A stretch of 64,000 bases of DNA from Rhodanobacter_A agri (lineage in GTDB: Bacteria > Pseudomonadota > Gammaproteobacteria > Xanthomonadales > Rhodanobacteraceae): contig NZ_JADIKL010000003.1 of assembly GCF_044904705.1 (NCBI RefSeq), positions 372,001 to 436,000 on the forward strand. Reading direction: 5' to 3'. Below are positions 49,049 through 58,628 of the stretch, one piece after another (the stretch's first letter is position 1; every line of letters begins with the position of its first letter). Under the pieces are notes generated by a model. It was not told where the DNA came from. It ran no database searches and was given only the letters and a program-made list of their open reading frames with translations. The translations under genes were made by a program, and so were the position numbers.

Positions 49049-50043
49049 GCCGTGACGATCTCTACGCCGCAGCGATAGCGCCGTTCCGCGCCCGGCAGCA
49101 GTCGGATCGCGTCGGCGCACTCGGGTCGATTGAATGCGTTCGCCATGGCTTCCATCGGCTCCAGGGCGATTGCGCGGCGCACGTCGCGGCTGATCGTATC
49201 GGAGGTGAAGGCGTGCATCAGGCCGCTCTCCTGCCAGACCACCAGGGCGCGGCCGCTGGCCGGATCGCGCAGGTGCGTGCGGATGCGGCCGTCGGCATCG
49301 GCCTGCAGGTCGGTGTAGCCCTGGTCGATGATGCGATCGCCGATCACGCGCGGCTCGCGGAAGTCCAGCGCGGGCGCATCGTCCAGCGCCACGTAGGCAG
49401 CCTCGCCCGGCAGCGCGATCATGTCGGCGCCAGTGCGGACCAGCGTCTCGGCAGGAATCGCCAGCTCCCAGCCGTCCACGGTTTCGTCGGCCAGCCGGAA
49501 ATACGGGTGCCAGCCGAAGAAGCACGGCGCCTCGCTGTCGCCGACGTTGCGCATCACCGCCTCCAGGGTCAGGCCGGCGGCATCCAGCGTGTAGGTCACC
49601 GCCAGGTCGATCGCATGCGGATAGCCGGACCGCGGGCGGATCGCGGTGGTGGTCAGCGTCACCTGAGCCTGCCGTTCGTCGGCGGCCAGCGCCGCCAGTT
49701 CGAACCTGGTGCCACGCACGAAACCGTGGCGGCTGGCGCGCGCGTCGCCGACCACGCCGGGCTGCAGGTCCTGCACCTGGCCGTCGAAGCTGTAACGCGC
49801 GTCGGCGATGCGCCCGGCGAATGGCACCATGATCGCGAAGCGCGAGCCGGAGTGGGCGGCGATCTCGGCATCGCTGCGGTAACCGTCGGCATAGTCGTGC
49901 CACGCGCCGCCCTCGTTCGCCTCGAAGTTCAGCAGCGCGGCGCCGCCGCGCGCGATGCGCACGCGGCGACCGCCTGCGGCATCCTCCAGCTCCACTACGG
50001 GCTGGGTGCCCAGCATGGCCTCGGCGGCATGGAAACGCGTCAT
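49045..50043 (-). CDS. Aldose 1-epimerase family protein
   Basis: The 332-residue beta-sandwich protein has SRHGFVRG with one catalytic His near residue 105, FFGWHPYFRL with the second near 178, and an acidic residue in the C-terminal LEPMEAMANAFNRP. It interconverts alpha and beta anomers of hexoses; the exact sugar is unknown. It is divergent from pepN with 76 bp between and coupled to the dehydratase. The maltodextrin genes are 7 kb away and no operator copy is seen here. Confidence 0.84.
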   Translation of the reverse strand: MTRFHAAEAMLGTQPVVELEDAAGGRRVRIARGGAALLNFEANEGGAWHDYADGYRSDAEIAAHSGSRFAIMVPFAGRIADARYSFDGQVQDLQPGVVGDARASRHGFVRGTRFELAALAADERQAQVTLTTTAIRPRSGYPHAIDLAVTYTLDAAGLTLEAVMRNVGDSEAPCFFGWHPYFRLADETVDGWELAIPAETLVRTGADMIALPGEAAYVALDDAPALDFREPRVIGDRIIDQGYTDLQADADGRIRTHLRDPASGRALVVWQESGLMHAFTSDTISRDVRRAIALEPMEAMANAFNRPECADAIRLLPGAERRYRCGVEIVTA

Positions 50044-50119
50044 CGCAAGCTCCGGTTGAAGGCGGGAAAGGGACCCCGCATGTTAGCCTGATCCACCCTC
50101 GCACCCGACCTCTCCGCGC

Positions 50120-52771
50120 ATGAACGCACGCCCCGAAACCGCCACCTTGCCGATCCGCCTCGCCGACTACCGGGCGCCGGCCTGGCGGGTGGAGCGCGTG
50201 GAGCTGGATTTCGAGCTGGGCATCGACGCGACCGAGGTGGCCGCGAAGCTGCTGTTGCGCCGCGATCCCGCGCAGGACGAACCGCTGCGTCTGGAGGGCG
50301 AGCAGCTGGAGCTGTTGTCCATCGCGCTGGACGGCCAACCGCTGCCCGCCACGGCCTGGCGCCTGATCGAAGGCGGCCTGGAAGTGGATGGCGCCCGCGA
50401 CGGCAGCGTGCTGGAAACGCGGGTTCGCGTGCATCCCGCCGCCAATACCGCGCTGGAAGGCCTGTACCTGTCCGGTCCGCGTGAAAGCGGCTTCCTGCTC
50501 ACCCAGTGCGAGGCGCAGGGTTTCCGCCACATCACCTGGTTCCCGGACCGCCCCGACGTGCAGTCCACCTACACCGTGACCCTGCGCGCCGACCGCGCAC
50601 GCTTCCCGGTGCTGCTGGCCGGCGGCAACCCGGACGGTGCCGGCGAACTGGAGGGTGGCCGCCACTGGGCGCGCTTCGTCGATCCGCACCCCAAGCCCAG
50701 CTATCTGTTTGCCCTGGTCGCGGGCCGGCTGGAGAAGATCGAGCGCGACTACCGCACCGCCGACGGCCGCAACGTGCAGCTGAAGATCTGGGCCGAAGCC
50801 GACGCAATCGACCGCTGCCACTACGCGATGGACGCGCTGGAACGCTCGATGCGCTGGGACGAGCAGGCCTACGGCCGCAACTACGACCTCGACGTGTTCC
50901 ACGTCGTCGCCACCCACGACTTCAACATGGGTGCGATGGAGAACAAAGGCCTCAACATCTTCAACGCGAAGTGCCTGCTGGCCGACCCCGATTCCAGCAC
51001 CGACGACGAGTACCGTCGCGTGGAAGCGGTGATCGCGCACGAGTACTTCCACAATTGGAGCGGCAACCGCGTCACCTGCCGCGACTGGTTCCAGCTGAGC
51101 CTCAAGGAAGGCTTCACCGTGTTCCGCGAGCAGAGCTTCTCGGCGGACATGAACTCCGCGCCCTTGAAGCGCATCGAGGACGTCTCGCTGCTGCGCCGCG
51201 CGCAGTTCCCCGAGGATGCCGGCCCGCTGGCACACCCGGTGCGCCCGGCCGAATACCGCGAGATCAACAATTTCTACACCGCCACCGTGTACGAGAAGGG
51301 GGCCGAACTGGTACGCATGCTGGCCGGCAAGCTGGGCGCGGCGGGCTTCCGCCGCGGCACCGACCTGTACTTCGCACGCAACGATGGCCGCGCCGCCACC
51401 ATCGAGGATTTCCTCGACGCGCTAGGCGAAGCCAACGGCATCGACCTCACGCCCTACCTCGCCTGGTATGGCCAGGCCGGCACGCCGCGGCTCAGGGCGC
51501 ACGGCGAATACGACGCCGCGCGACGCGAGTACGCGCTCACGCTGTCGCAACACACCCCCCCCGGCGCCGGGCAGCCGCACAAGCAGGCGTTGCCGATCCC
51601 GGTGAAACTGGCGCTGTTCGGCGCCGACGGCCGTCTGCTGCCGCTGCATCTGGACGGCCAGACGTCCACCGGCGGTACCGAGGCCGTGGTGGTGCTCGAC
51701 CGCATCGAGCAACGCTATGTGTTCCGCGATGTGGCCACGCGTCCGGTGCCTTCGCTGTTGCGCGGCTACTCCGCGCCCGTGATCCTGGAGTGCGACTACG
51801 CGCCGGACGAACTCGCGCTGCTGCTGACCCACGATCCCGATGGCTTCAACCGCTGGGAAGCCGGGCAGCAGCTTGCCGTGCGCGCCTGCGACGCGTTGCG
51901 CGACGGCACGCCCCCGCAAGCCGTCGCGGCCTGGTGCGATGCACTGGCCGCCTTGTTCGACGATGCAGGACTCGACGCCGACCTGCTTGCCGACCTGCTC
52001 ACCCCGCCCGGCGAAATCGAGCTGGCCGAACGCGAATCCGTGGTCGACCCCACGCGCATCCACATGCTGCGCCAGCAGCTGCTGCAACATCTTGCCGTGC
52101 GCATCGGCATCGACAAGCTCGACGCGCGCTACCGCGCGTTGGCCGCGCAATCCACGGCGGCGCTCGACGCTGCCAGCCAGGCCAATCGCCGCCTGAAGCA
52201 GCGCGTGCTGCAATTGCTGGCGCTGCTCGATCCGGCCAGGGCTTGTAGCCACGCCACCGTGCAGTACCGCCACGCACCGAGCATGACCGACCGCCTCGGC
52301 GCACTCACCGTGCTGGCGCGCCACGACACTGCACGCAGCGCCGAGCCGCTGGCGCACTATCGCGCCCATTACGCGAACGATCCGCTGGCGTTGGACAAGT
52401 GGTTCGCCTTGCAGGCGCAGTTGCCGGGCGAAGGCGCACTCGCCCGCGTGCAGGCGCTGGAAGCGGACCCTGCCTTCACCCTGAAGAACCCGAACCGCGC
52501 CCGCGCTCTGCTGGGCACCTTCGCCAGCGGCAACCCCACCGGTTTCCACCGCGTGGACGGCGCGGGCTACCGGCTCTACGCCGAGCGCCTGCTCGCGCTC
52601 GACGCGCTGAATCCGCAGATCGCCGCCCGGCTGGCCACCGCGTTCAATGGCTGGCAGCGGCTGGAGCCGCGGCGCCGCGAGGCAGCCCATGCCTCGCTCA
52701 CCGCCCTGGCCGCCCACGACAAGCTGTCGCGCAACCTCGCCGAGATCGTCGGCAACATGCTCAAGAGCTGA
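50120..52771 (+). CDS. pepN: Aminopeptidase N (M1 zinc peptidase)
   Basis: PepN removes N-terminal residues from peptides in the cytoplasm. The 883-residue protein has the exopeptidase motif GAMENKGLNIF, the zinc site H307-E308-x2-H311 (VIAHEYFHNWSGN) with the third ligand E330 in LKEGF, and the long helical C-terminal domain. Length is close to E. coli PepN (870). It is a single-gene transcript by appearance: divergent from the epimerase and followed by a convergent small ORF. Confidence 0.96.
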   Translation: MNARPETATLPIRLADYRAPAWRVERVELDFELGIDATEVAAKLLLRRDPAQDEPLRLEGEQLELLSIALDGQPLPATAWRLIEGGLEVDGARDGSVLETRVRVHPAANTALEGLYLSGPRESGFLLTQCEAQGFRHITWFPDRPDVQSTYTVTLRADRARFPVLLAGGNPDGAGELEGGRHWARFVDPHPKPSYLFALVAGRLEKIERDYRTADGRNVQLKIWAEADAIDRCHYAMDALERSMRWDEQAYGRNYDLDVFHVVATHDFNMGAMENKGLNIFNAKCLLADPDSSTDDEYRRVEAVIAHEYFHNWSGNRVTCRDWFQLSLKEGFTVFREQSFSADMNSAPLKRIEDVSLLRRAQFPEDAGPLAHPVRPAEYREINNFYTATVYEKGAELVRMLAGKLGAAGFRRGTDLYFARNDGRAATIEDFLDALGEANGIDLTPYLAWYGQAGTPRLRAHGEYDAARREYALTLSQHTPPGAGQPHKQALPIPVKLALFGADGRLLPLHLDGQTSTGGTEAVVVLDRIEQRYVFRDVATRPVPSLLRGYSAPVILECDYAPDELALLLTHDPDGFNRWEAGQQLAVRACDALRDGTPPQAVAAWCDALAALFDDAGLDADLLADLLTPPGEIELAERESVVDPTRIHMLRQQLLQHLAVRIGIDKLDARYRALAAQSTAALDAASQANRRLKQRVLQLLALLDPARACSHATVQYRHAPSMTDRLGALTVLARHDTARSAEPLAHYRAHYANDPLALDKWFALQAQLPGEGALARVQALEADPAFTLKNPNRARALLGTFASGNPTGFHRVDGAGYRLYAERLLALDALNPQIAARLATAFNGWQRLEPRRREAAHASLTALAAHDKLSRNLAEIVGNMLKS

Positions 52772-52869
52772 GCGCGCGAACGGCGCCCTGAAACGAAGGC
52801 GGCGGCCTCGTGCCGCCGCCACACCCAAGTCCTGCGACGCTCCGCGTCACACGTCTCCGCGGCACCGCC

Positions 52870-53055
52870 TCATGCAGGCAGGCTCTTCAGCGCCGTGCGC
52901 AGCCGCACCATGCGCGACTCCAGCCGCGGCTTCAGCATCGCACGTTCGTTCTCCGCGCGATCCTCCAGGGTTTCCATCGCCATTTCGATCCGGCCGATCT
53001 CGATCAGCAGGTCGTGATGCGGAAAGAACTTTTCGAAATCGACGCTCATGCCCAT
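52870..53055 (-). CDS. Small acidic-basic cytoplasmic protein, unknown
   Basis: The 61-residue frame starts M-G-M-S-V-D-F-E-K-F-F and is rich in charged heptad-like helix (RIEMAMETLEDRAENERAML and R-L-E-S-R-M-V-R-L). No membrane or signal segment. GAGAGGG stands 4 nt before the first ATG and 10 nt before a second. A perfect Clp/CRP box lies 57 bp upstream, which supports a real gene. I know no family; a short coiled-coil protein is all that can be said. Confidence 0.6.
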   Translation of the reverse strand: MGMSVDFEKFFPHHDLLIEIGRIEMAMETLEDRAENERAMLKPRLESRMVRLRTALKSLPA

Positions 53056-53111
53056 GACACCCTCTCCCGATTTTCGCTCTCGCCGGAGGTAATGCATCGG
53101 TCGTGCCAGAG

Positions 53112-53127
53112 TGTGATTTGCATCACA
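53112..53127. promoter_or_regulatory. Clp/CRP-type binding site, second copy
   Basis: TGTGATTTGCATCACA is a perfect TGTGA-N6-TCACA site with 6-bp arms. It stands 57 bp before the small minus-strand gene and about 130 bp before the candidate RNA on the plus strand; distance favours the small gene. Confidence 0.65.
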
Positions 53128-53259
53128 TTGGATGGTTGGACGGTGTAGCGGAACTGACGCGGCGTGTCAGCAGCTGTCATGCCTCGGCAGAAACTTCCAT
53201 TTCAGTCACCGCGTGTTCACGTGCATGCGGTGAATATCGACCCACGGTCTGGCAGATAG

Positions 53260-53393
53260 ACGGCCAAGCACCCCAAATTCCACAGTTTCTGGCGCCCGGC
53301 AATACGGTCATCCTGGATTCCCCCTGTTCCTGAGACCGCCGGGCGCCAGATCTAAACGACGAGACCCCGCATTTATGCGGGGTCTCGTGTTTT
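53260..53393 (+). ncRNA. Candidate small regulatory RNA with C-rich loop
   Basis: The 3' end is set by a strong terminator. Before it is a 12- to 13-bp perfect stem, TCTGGCGCCCGGC (53288-53300) with GCCGGGCGCCAGA (53338-53350), continued by CGGTC/GACCG. This leaves an apical loop containing GATTCCCCCTG; another unpaired CACCCC lies upstream. Long stems with exposed C-rich loops are known from the Xanthomonas sRNA sX13; the likeness is architectural only. The 5' end is a guess; no clear promoter. Confidence 0.5.
53360..53393 (+). terminator. Strong Rho-independent terminator (plus strand)
   Basis: CGAGACCCCGCAT and ATGCGGGGTCTCG form a perfect 13-bp stem with a 2-nt TT interruption as loop centre, followed by TGTTTT. 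No coding gene on the plus strand precedes it for 600 bp. Confidence 0.8.
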
Positions 53394-53414
53394 GGGCGGG
53401 CAAAACCTGCGGGC

Positions 53415-53445
53415 AAAAAACGACGGCGCCCCGAAGGGCGCCGTC
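53415..53445 (-). terminator. Rho-independent terminator facing left
   Basis: GACGGCGCCC-CGAA-GGGCGCCGTC (53422-53445) is a perfect 10-bp stem with a tetraloop. On the minus strand it is followed by CG and six T residues (53415-53420); on the plus strand there is no T run. It therefore ends a leftward transcript that must begin within or before the mnmG leader; no gene is known there. Confidence 0.75.
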
Positions 53446-53617
53446 CTGCTTCCTCTCACGGCACGTGACCAGGCCCCTGTCCTCCCGATCCCGGCGCGCG
53501 TTCCCGCACAGCCGCTGCCCATGAAAGTGCGACACGGATAATGCAGTTTGCGTGCCAAGCACCCCGCCCGCGCCGGCGCAGTACCATAGCCATCCCGGTT
53601 CCAGCCAGTTCGAAACG

Positions 53618-55492
<1,875 letters not shown>

Positions 55493-55573
55493 GCGCTCCA
55501 GCCATCCGGCGCGCTCCACAGCCATGCGCCCATGGCATGATGCCGGCATTCACCAGCGCGAGGAGTGTGCACG

Positions 55574-56347
55574 ATGGAAATCTGGATCGGACGGGACGGC
55601 GAACGCCACGGCCCGTACAAGGAAGAAGATGTGCGCCAGTGGCTGCGCAGCGGCCAGGTCAGCGGCAGCGACCTGGCCTGGCGCGAAGGCCTCGCCGACT
55701 GGCAGCCGCTGTCGACGCTGTTTCCCGACGAGGTGCGCAGTGCCGCCCCTCCCGTCGCGGACAACCCCTACTCCGCACCCACCGCGCCGATGCAGAACCT
55801 GCCGCAGACCACGGCCGCGGCACTGGAGGATCACGCCGGCTTCTGGAAGCGCGTGGCCGCTTACATCCTCGACCTGATCCTGCTCACCATCGTTTTCAAG
55901 GTGATAGGCACGTTCTTCGGCATTTCCGCGGCTCAGGAAGCGATGAAGCAGGAAATGCTCAGCGGCACCCCCATCATGCAGGTCTACGAGCATTTCTACA
56001 GCACCACGTGGTCCTTCAACGTGCTGACCACGGTACTGACCTGGCTTTACTTCGCCTTCTGCGAAAGCTCGGCCTGGCAGGCCACCGTGGGCAAGCTGGC
56101 GCTCGGCATCCGGGTCACCAACCTGCAAGGTGCGCGCATCAGCTTCCTGCGTGCCACCGGTCGCTTCTTCGCCAAATATCTGAGCGTGTTGACCCTGTTC
56201 ATTGGCTTCGTGATGGTGGCCTTTACCCGTCGCAAGCAGGGTCTGCACGACCTGATTGCGAGCACGCTGGTATTGAACGGCCGCGCCAGCGAATTCAAGG
56301 ACGCAGCTGCCAAGTCCTCCACCAGCAGCGGTTCGTTCAACGCCTGA
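55574..56347 (+). CDS. GYF_2-RDD domain membrane protein
   Basis: The 257-residue protein starts with a GYF_2-like domain (IWIGRDGERHGPYKEEDVRQ, residues 3-50, with the trailing D-W-Q-P-L), a Pro-rich linker, and an RDD membrane domain from about residue 90 (GFWKRVAAYILDLILLTIVF, later TVGKLALGIRVTNLQG and F-A-K-Y-L-S). RDD proteins may act in transport or ion exchange; function is not established. AGGAG lies 8 nt before the ATG. It follows mnmG by 81 bp. Confidence 0.82.
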   Translation: MEIWIGRDGERHGPYKEEDVRQWLRSGQVSGSDLAWREGLADWQPLSTLFPDEVRSAAPPVADNPYSAPTAPMQNLPQTTAAALEDHAGFWKRVAAYILDLILLTIVFKVIGTFFGISAAQEAMKQEMLSGTPIMQVYEHFYSTTWSFNVLTTVLTWLYFAFCESSAWQATVGKLALGIRVTNLQGARISFLRATGRFFAKYLSVLTLFIGFVMVAFTRRKQGLHDLIASTLVLNGRASEFKDAAAKSSTSSGSFNA

Positions 56348-56364
56348 TCCGGAAAAGTCCGACG

Positions 56365-56396
56365 GCAGCGGCACCGATTGATCGCGGTGCCGCTGC
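56365..56396 (+). terminator. Hairpin after the RDD gene
   Basis: GCAGCGGCACCG (56365-56376) and CGGTGCCGCTGC (56385-56396) form a perfect 12-bp stem with an 8-nt loop 18 nt after the stop codon. The tail ACTGCTTTGCTCC is only weakly T-rich. It probably ends the mnmG-side transcript. Confidence 0.5.
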
Positions 56397-56603
56397 ACTG
56401 CTTTGCTCCGCAATGCCCGTTCGCGCGCCGCCCCGGGATTGCATGTGCACACTCCCACGGCTGTTTTCCCAGCGCACCCTGCACCTCGCTTCGATGACCG
56501 TCAGCGAGTCCACGCCAGCGCTTCCACTGCGGGCCGCACCGTCACGCGTGCCTAATCATCGACTGCGTACACTCCCAGCGTCTTGCGCATTGGGTTCGAA
56601 GCC

Positions 56604-57458
56604 ATGCCTGGGACCGATCCTGATAATGCCGGAATCTATCGGTTCGACAACATTCTGGTCGAGCCGGCCGCGCACCGACTGGAGCGCGACGGCCGACCGC
56701 TGCCGGTGGAACCGAAGGCCTACGCTCTTCTCCTGACCTTGTTGCGCCACGCCGGCGAATTGGTCAGCAAGGACGTGTTGCTGGATCGCGTCTGGGGTCA
56801 TCCGCACGTCACCATCGGGGTATTGAACCGGGTGGTTTCGAGACTGCGTCGCACGCTGGGCGATTCGCCTGCACAGCCGCGTTACATCGCCACCGTGCAC
56901 AGCCTGGGCTACCGCTTCATCGGCGACTTGCAATGCTCTCCCCCACCGGGAAATGGCGACTTCGAATTGCCGCCCCATGCACCGCCGCCGTGCTTGCCGA
57001 CGCAGGCGCCAGCCACGGACAAACCGGCGGAGGTCGCGCAGCCGCCTTACCGTCGGCGCTTCACCGACGGCGACCAGTTCCTGAATTGCATCGACCTGCA
57101 GCCGTGCCTGAAACAGCTTGCCAACTGGGCCGCCCTTTTACCGTCAGGCCACACGCAGCGCCGCGCCATCCTCGAGGTGCTGGGCCTGGAGTATGCGCGA
57201 CTTCGCGCAAGCGGCATGGCGACACCTGTGCTGGCTTACCACGAGGCGATACTGGCCACGCTGAAAGGCGATCGGCATGCCGCCCTCTCCGCATTGAGCC
57301 AGGCGATCGACGAAGGCTTCCGCGATGAACTTGCCTTGCGGCGCGATTTGGCCTGGCGCGCCTTGACCGATGATGCGGACTTCCATCATCAGCAAAAGCG
57401 GCTCGACGCGCTGCTGGCCGCCGAGCGGGCGCTGCACGAACGCTTGTCGGCACGCTGA
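56604..57458 (+). CDS. Winged-helix transcriptional regulator (CadC/ToxR-type DNA-binding domain)
   Basis: The 284-residue protein has an OmpR-type winged helix in residues 12-110: YRFDNILVEPAAHRLERDG, E-P-K-A-Y-A-L-L, ELVSKDVLLDRVWGH, NRVVSRLRRTLGD and YIATVHSLGYRFIG. A Pro-rich linker follows, and the C-terminal half (about 160-284) is alpha-helical with TPR-like features (ALSALSQAIDEGFRDELALR). No membrane segment is seen, unlike CadC. It resembles the cut-off gene at 1-100. An in-frame TTG 21 nt earlier is possible. Confidence 0.8.
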   Translation: MPGTDPDNAGIYRFDNILVEPAAHRLERDGRPLPVEPKAYALLLTLLRHAGELVSKDVLLDRVWGHPHVTIGVLNRVVSRLRRTLGDSPAQPRYIATVHSLGYRFIGDLQCSPPPGNGDFELPPHAPPPCLPTQAPATDKPAEVAQPPYRRRFTDGDQFLNCIDLQPCLKQLANWAALLPSGHTQRRAILEVLGLEYARLRASGMATPVLAYHEAILATLKGDRHAALSALSQAIDEGFRDELALRRDLAWRALTDDADFHHQQKRLDALLAAERALHERLSAR

Positions 57459-57679
57459 CTGCCTACACAGCCGCGACGCCGTGGGCGAGTCGGCCCGGCT
57501 CGCCCGACTGACGACACGCTGCGACGGGCTGGCGACATGACGCCGCCAGCCCCTTCCCCTGCTCCGTCATCCCGCAAGAAGATGGCACACTCGGATTCCT
57601 GCTTCGTTCGGCGGACCACCCCATCAGGCACAGCACCGCCGCGGCCTGCGGATAACGGACAAGCAGGGCGCATCCCGAC

Positions 57680-58195
57680 TCAACGCGATGAGCCGACTTG
57701 TACCTGCGCCAGCGACAGGCGCCCCATCGGCATCGACGCCAGGCCTTGGCTGTACGCATGGCTCGAGACAGGTTCGGAAACCATCCGGCACCGGTTGCCG
57801 TCTGGCCTGGCGCTCTGCTTGCAATACACGTCGACGATGGCAAGCGTGTTCTGTGCGCCGTCGCGCAACTCGACCTGCCGAGCCAAACCCGAACCGACCG
57901 AGTTGTCGATGGCGACGGCGACAAACGGCGACTGCGCCATGCCCTGTTTCCGCAAGGCCTCCGAGCGCTCCGTCACCCGCTCCGCCTGCATGTATTGCAT
58001 GTGCGTGTTGCCGACACGCACTTCCAGATCGAAGCCCGTGTCCAGGTTGACCACGTAGGCCTCGTATTGGCCTCGTGCGGCGGTGACGGTGACATGCTGC
58101 AAATTAGCGGTTTGGGACTGCTGCTGGGCGACGCTGGCGCCGCAAACGCAGGCGAGAGCCAGAGTGATGGCCGTGACAACGATCATACGTTTCAT
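57680..58195 (-). CDS. Exported protein of unknown function
   Basis: The 171-residue protein has a signal peptide (MIVVTAITLALACVCGASVA) and a mature part starting with Q-rich linker and LQHVTVTAARGQYEAYVVNL, then a segment with one late Cys pair (VDVYCKQSARPDGNRC). I recognise no family; similar short exported proteins with V-T-V-T-A-x-R near the N-terminus occur in Xanthomonadales. The ribosome site GGAGG is 5 nt before the ATG and is preceded at once by a perfect hairpin. Confidence 0.7.
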   Translation of the reverse strand: MKRMIVVTAITLALACVCGASVAQQQSQTANLQHVTVTAARGQYEAYVVNLDTGFDLEVRVGNTHMQYMQAERVTERSEALRKQGMAQSPFVAVAIDNSVGSGLARQVELRDGAQNTLAIVDVYCKQSARPDGNRCRMVSEPVSSHAYSQGLASMPMGRLSLAQVQVGSSR

Positions 58196-58628
58196 AAGCA
58201 CCTCCACACGGACCTCTAGGTCCGTTCTGCGACGATAGGTCGGCGCACTGGCGCATGCTTGAGGAATTCCTGATGGATGGTCGTGGATTCGATGATGGTT
58301 TGCGGTGGCTGCGCCGGCGAAGCGCGTAGACCGGAAGCCCGGCGAACCGCACGATATGCGGTAAGCACGCTATTCCTTGGATGGCACCAGCCGGCCGCGT
58401 CATGGTCCGGGATCACCACCCGCGCACTGATGCCCTTTGCCCCCGTCGCGCGACCGCCGGATGCCGGCCCGAACCGGCGCCTCGGATCGGCATCCCATCC
58501 CGCAACGAGCCGCTGCTCGCCAAGCTCATGGCGAGACGCTTCATGGCGGGCGGGCCCGTCCGGGCGACTTGCTATCATCGACGGTCCCACCCGGCCCACA
58601 TCGGCAACCAAGGAACCGTTCCAGTCCC
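58196..58628. other. Divergent gap between the exported protein and tex
   Basis: This 433-bp region holds the leader hairpin of the exported-protein gene (58208-58225) and a possible tex -10 TATCAT (58573-58578), 51 bp before the tex ATG. A minus-strand frame of 131 codons (58216-58611) runs through it but lacks a ribosome site and any recognisable domain. I see nothing else. Confidence 0.45.
58208..58225 (-). promoter_or_regulatory. Hairpin directly upstream of a ribosome binding site
   Basis: ACGGACCT and AGGTCCGT form a perfect 8-bp stem with a 2-nt loop centre, 2 nt from the GGAGG of the exported-protein gene. Placed there it could control translation start or mRNA stability, or it may be a protein-binding operator. 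Confidence 0.4.

Larger units (their letters stand above)
53056..53617. other. 562-bp gap upstream of mnmG with two convergent terminators
   Basis: It contains, left to right, the Clp box (53112-53127), a candidate small RNA ending at 53393, an opposing minus-strand terminator (53415-53445) and about 170 bp to the mnmG ATG. No conserved-looking coding frame was found on either strand; the frames of 70-107 codons here use the hairpin arms as sequence and have no ribosome sites. Confidence 0.6.

Noticed and set aside
53260..53393. 6S RNA or 4.5S SRP RNA identity for the candidate sRNA
   Set aside because: The SRP tetraloop/GGAAGCAG core is missing, and neither the neighbours nor an open-complex-mimic bubble of 6S RNA can be recognised.
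53177..53416. 79-codon minus-strand and other short frames in the mnmG upstream gap
   Set aside because: They are built from the palindromic stems and terminators; no start signals; an RNA explanation fits better.
58216..58611. 131-codon minus-strand frame between the exported protein and tex
   Set aside because: No ribosome site, no recognisable domain, and it runs through the leader hairpin and tex promoter region.
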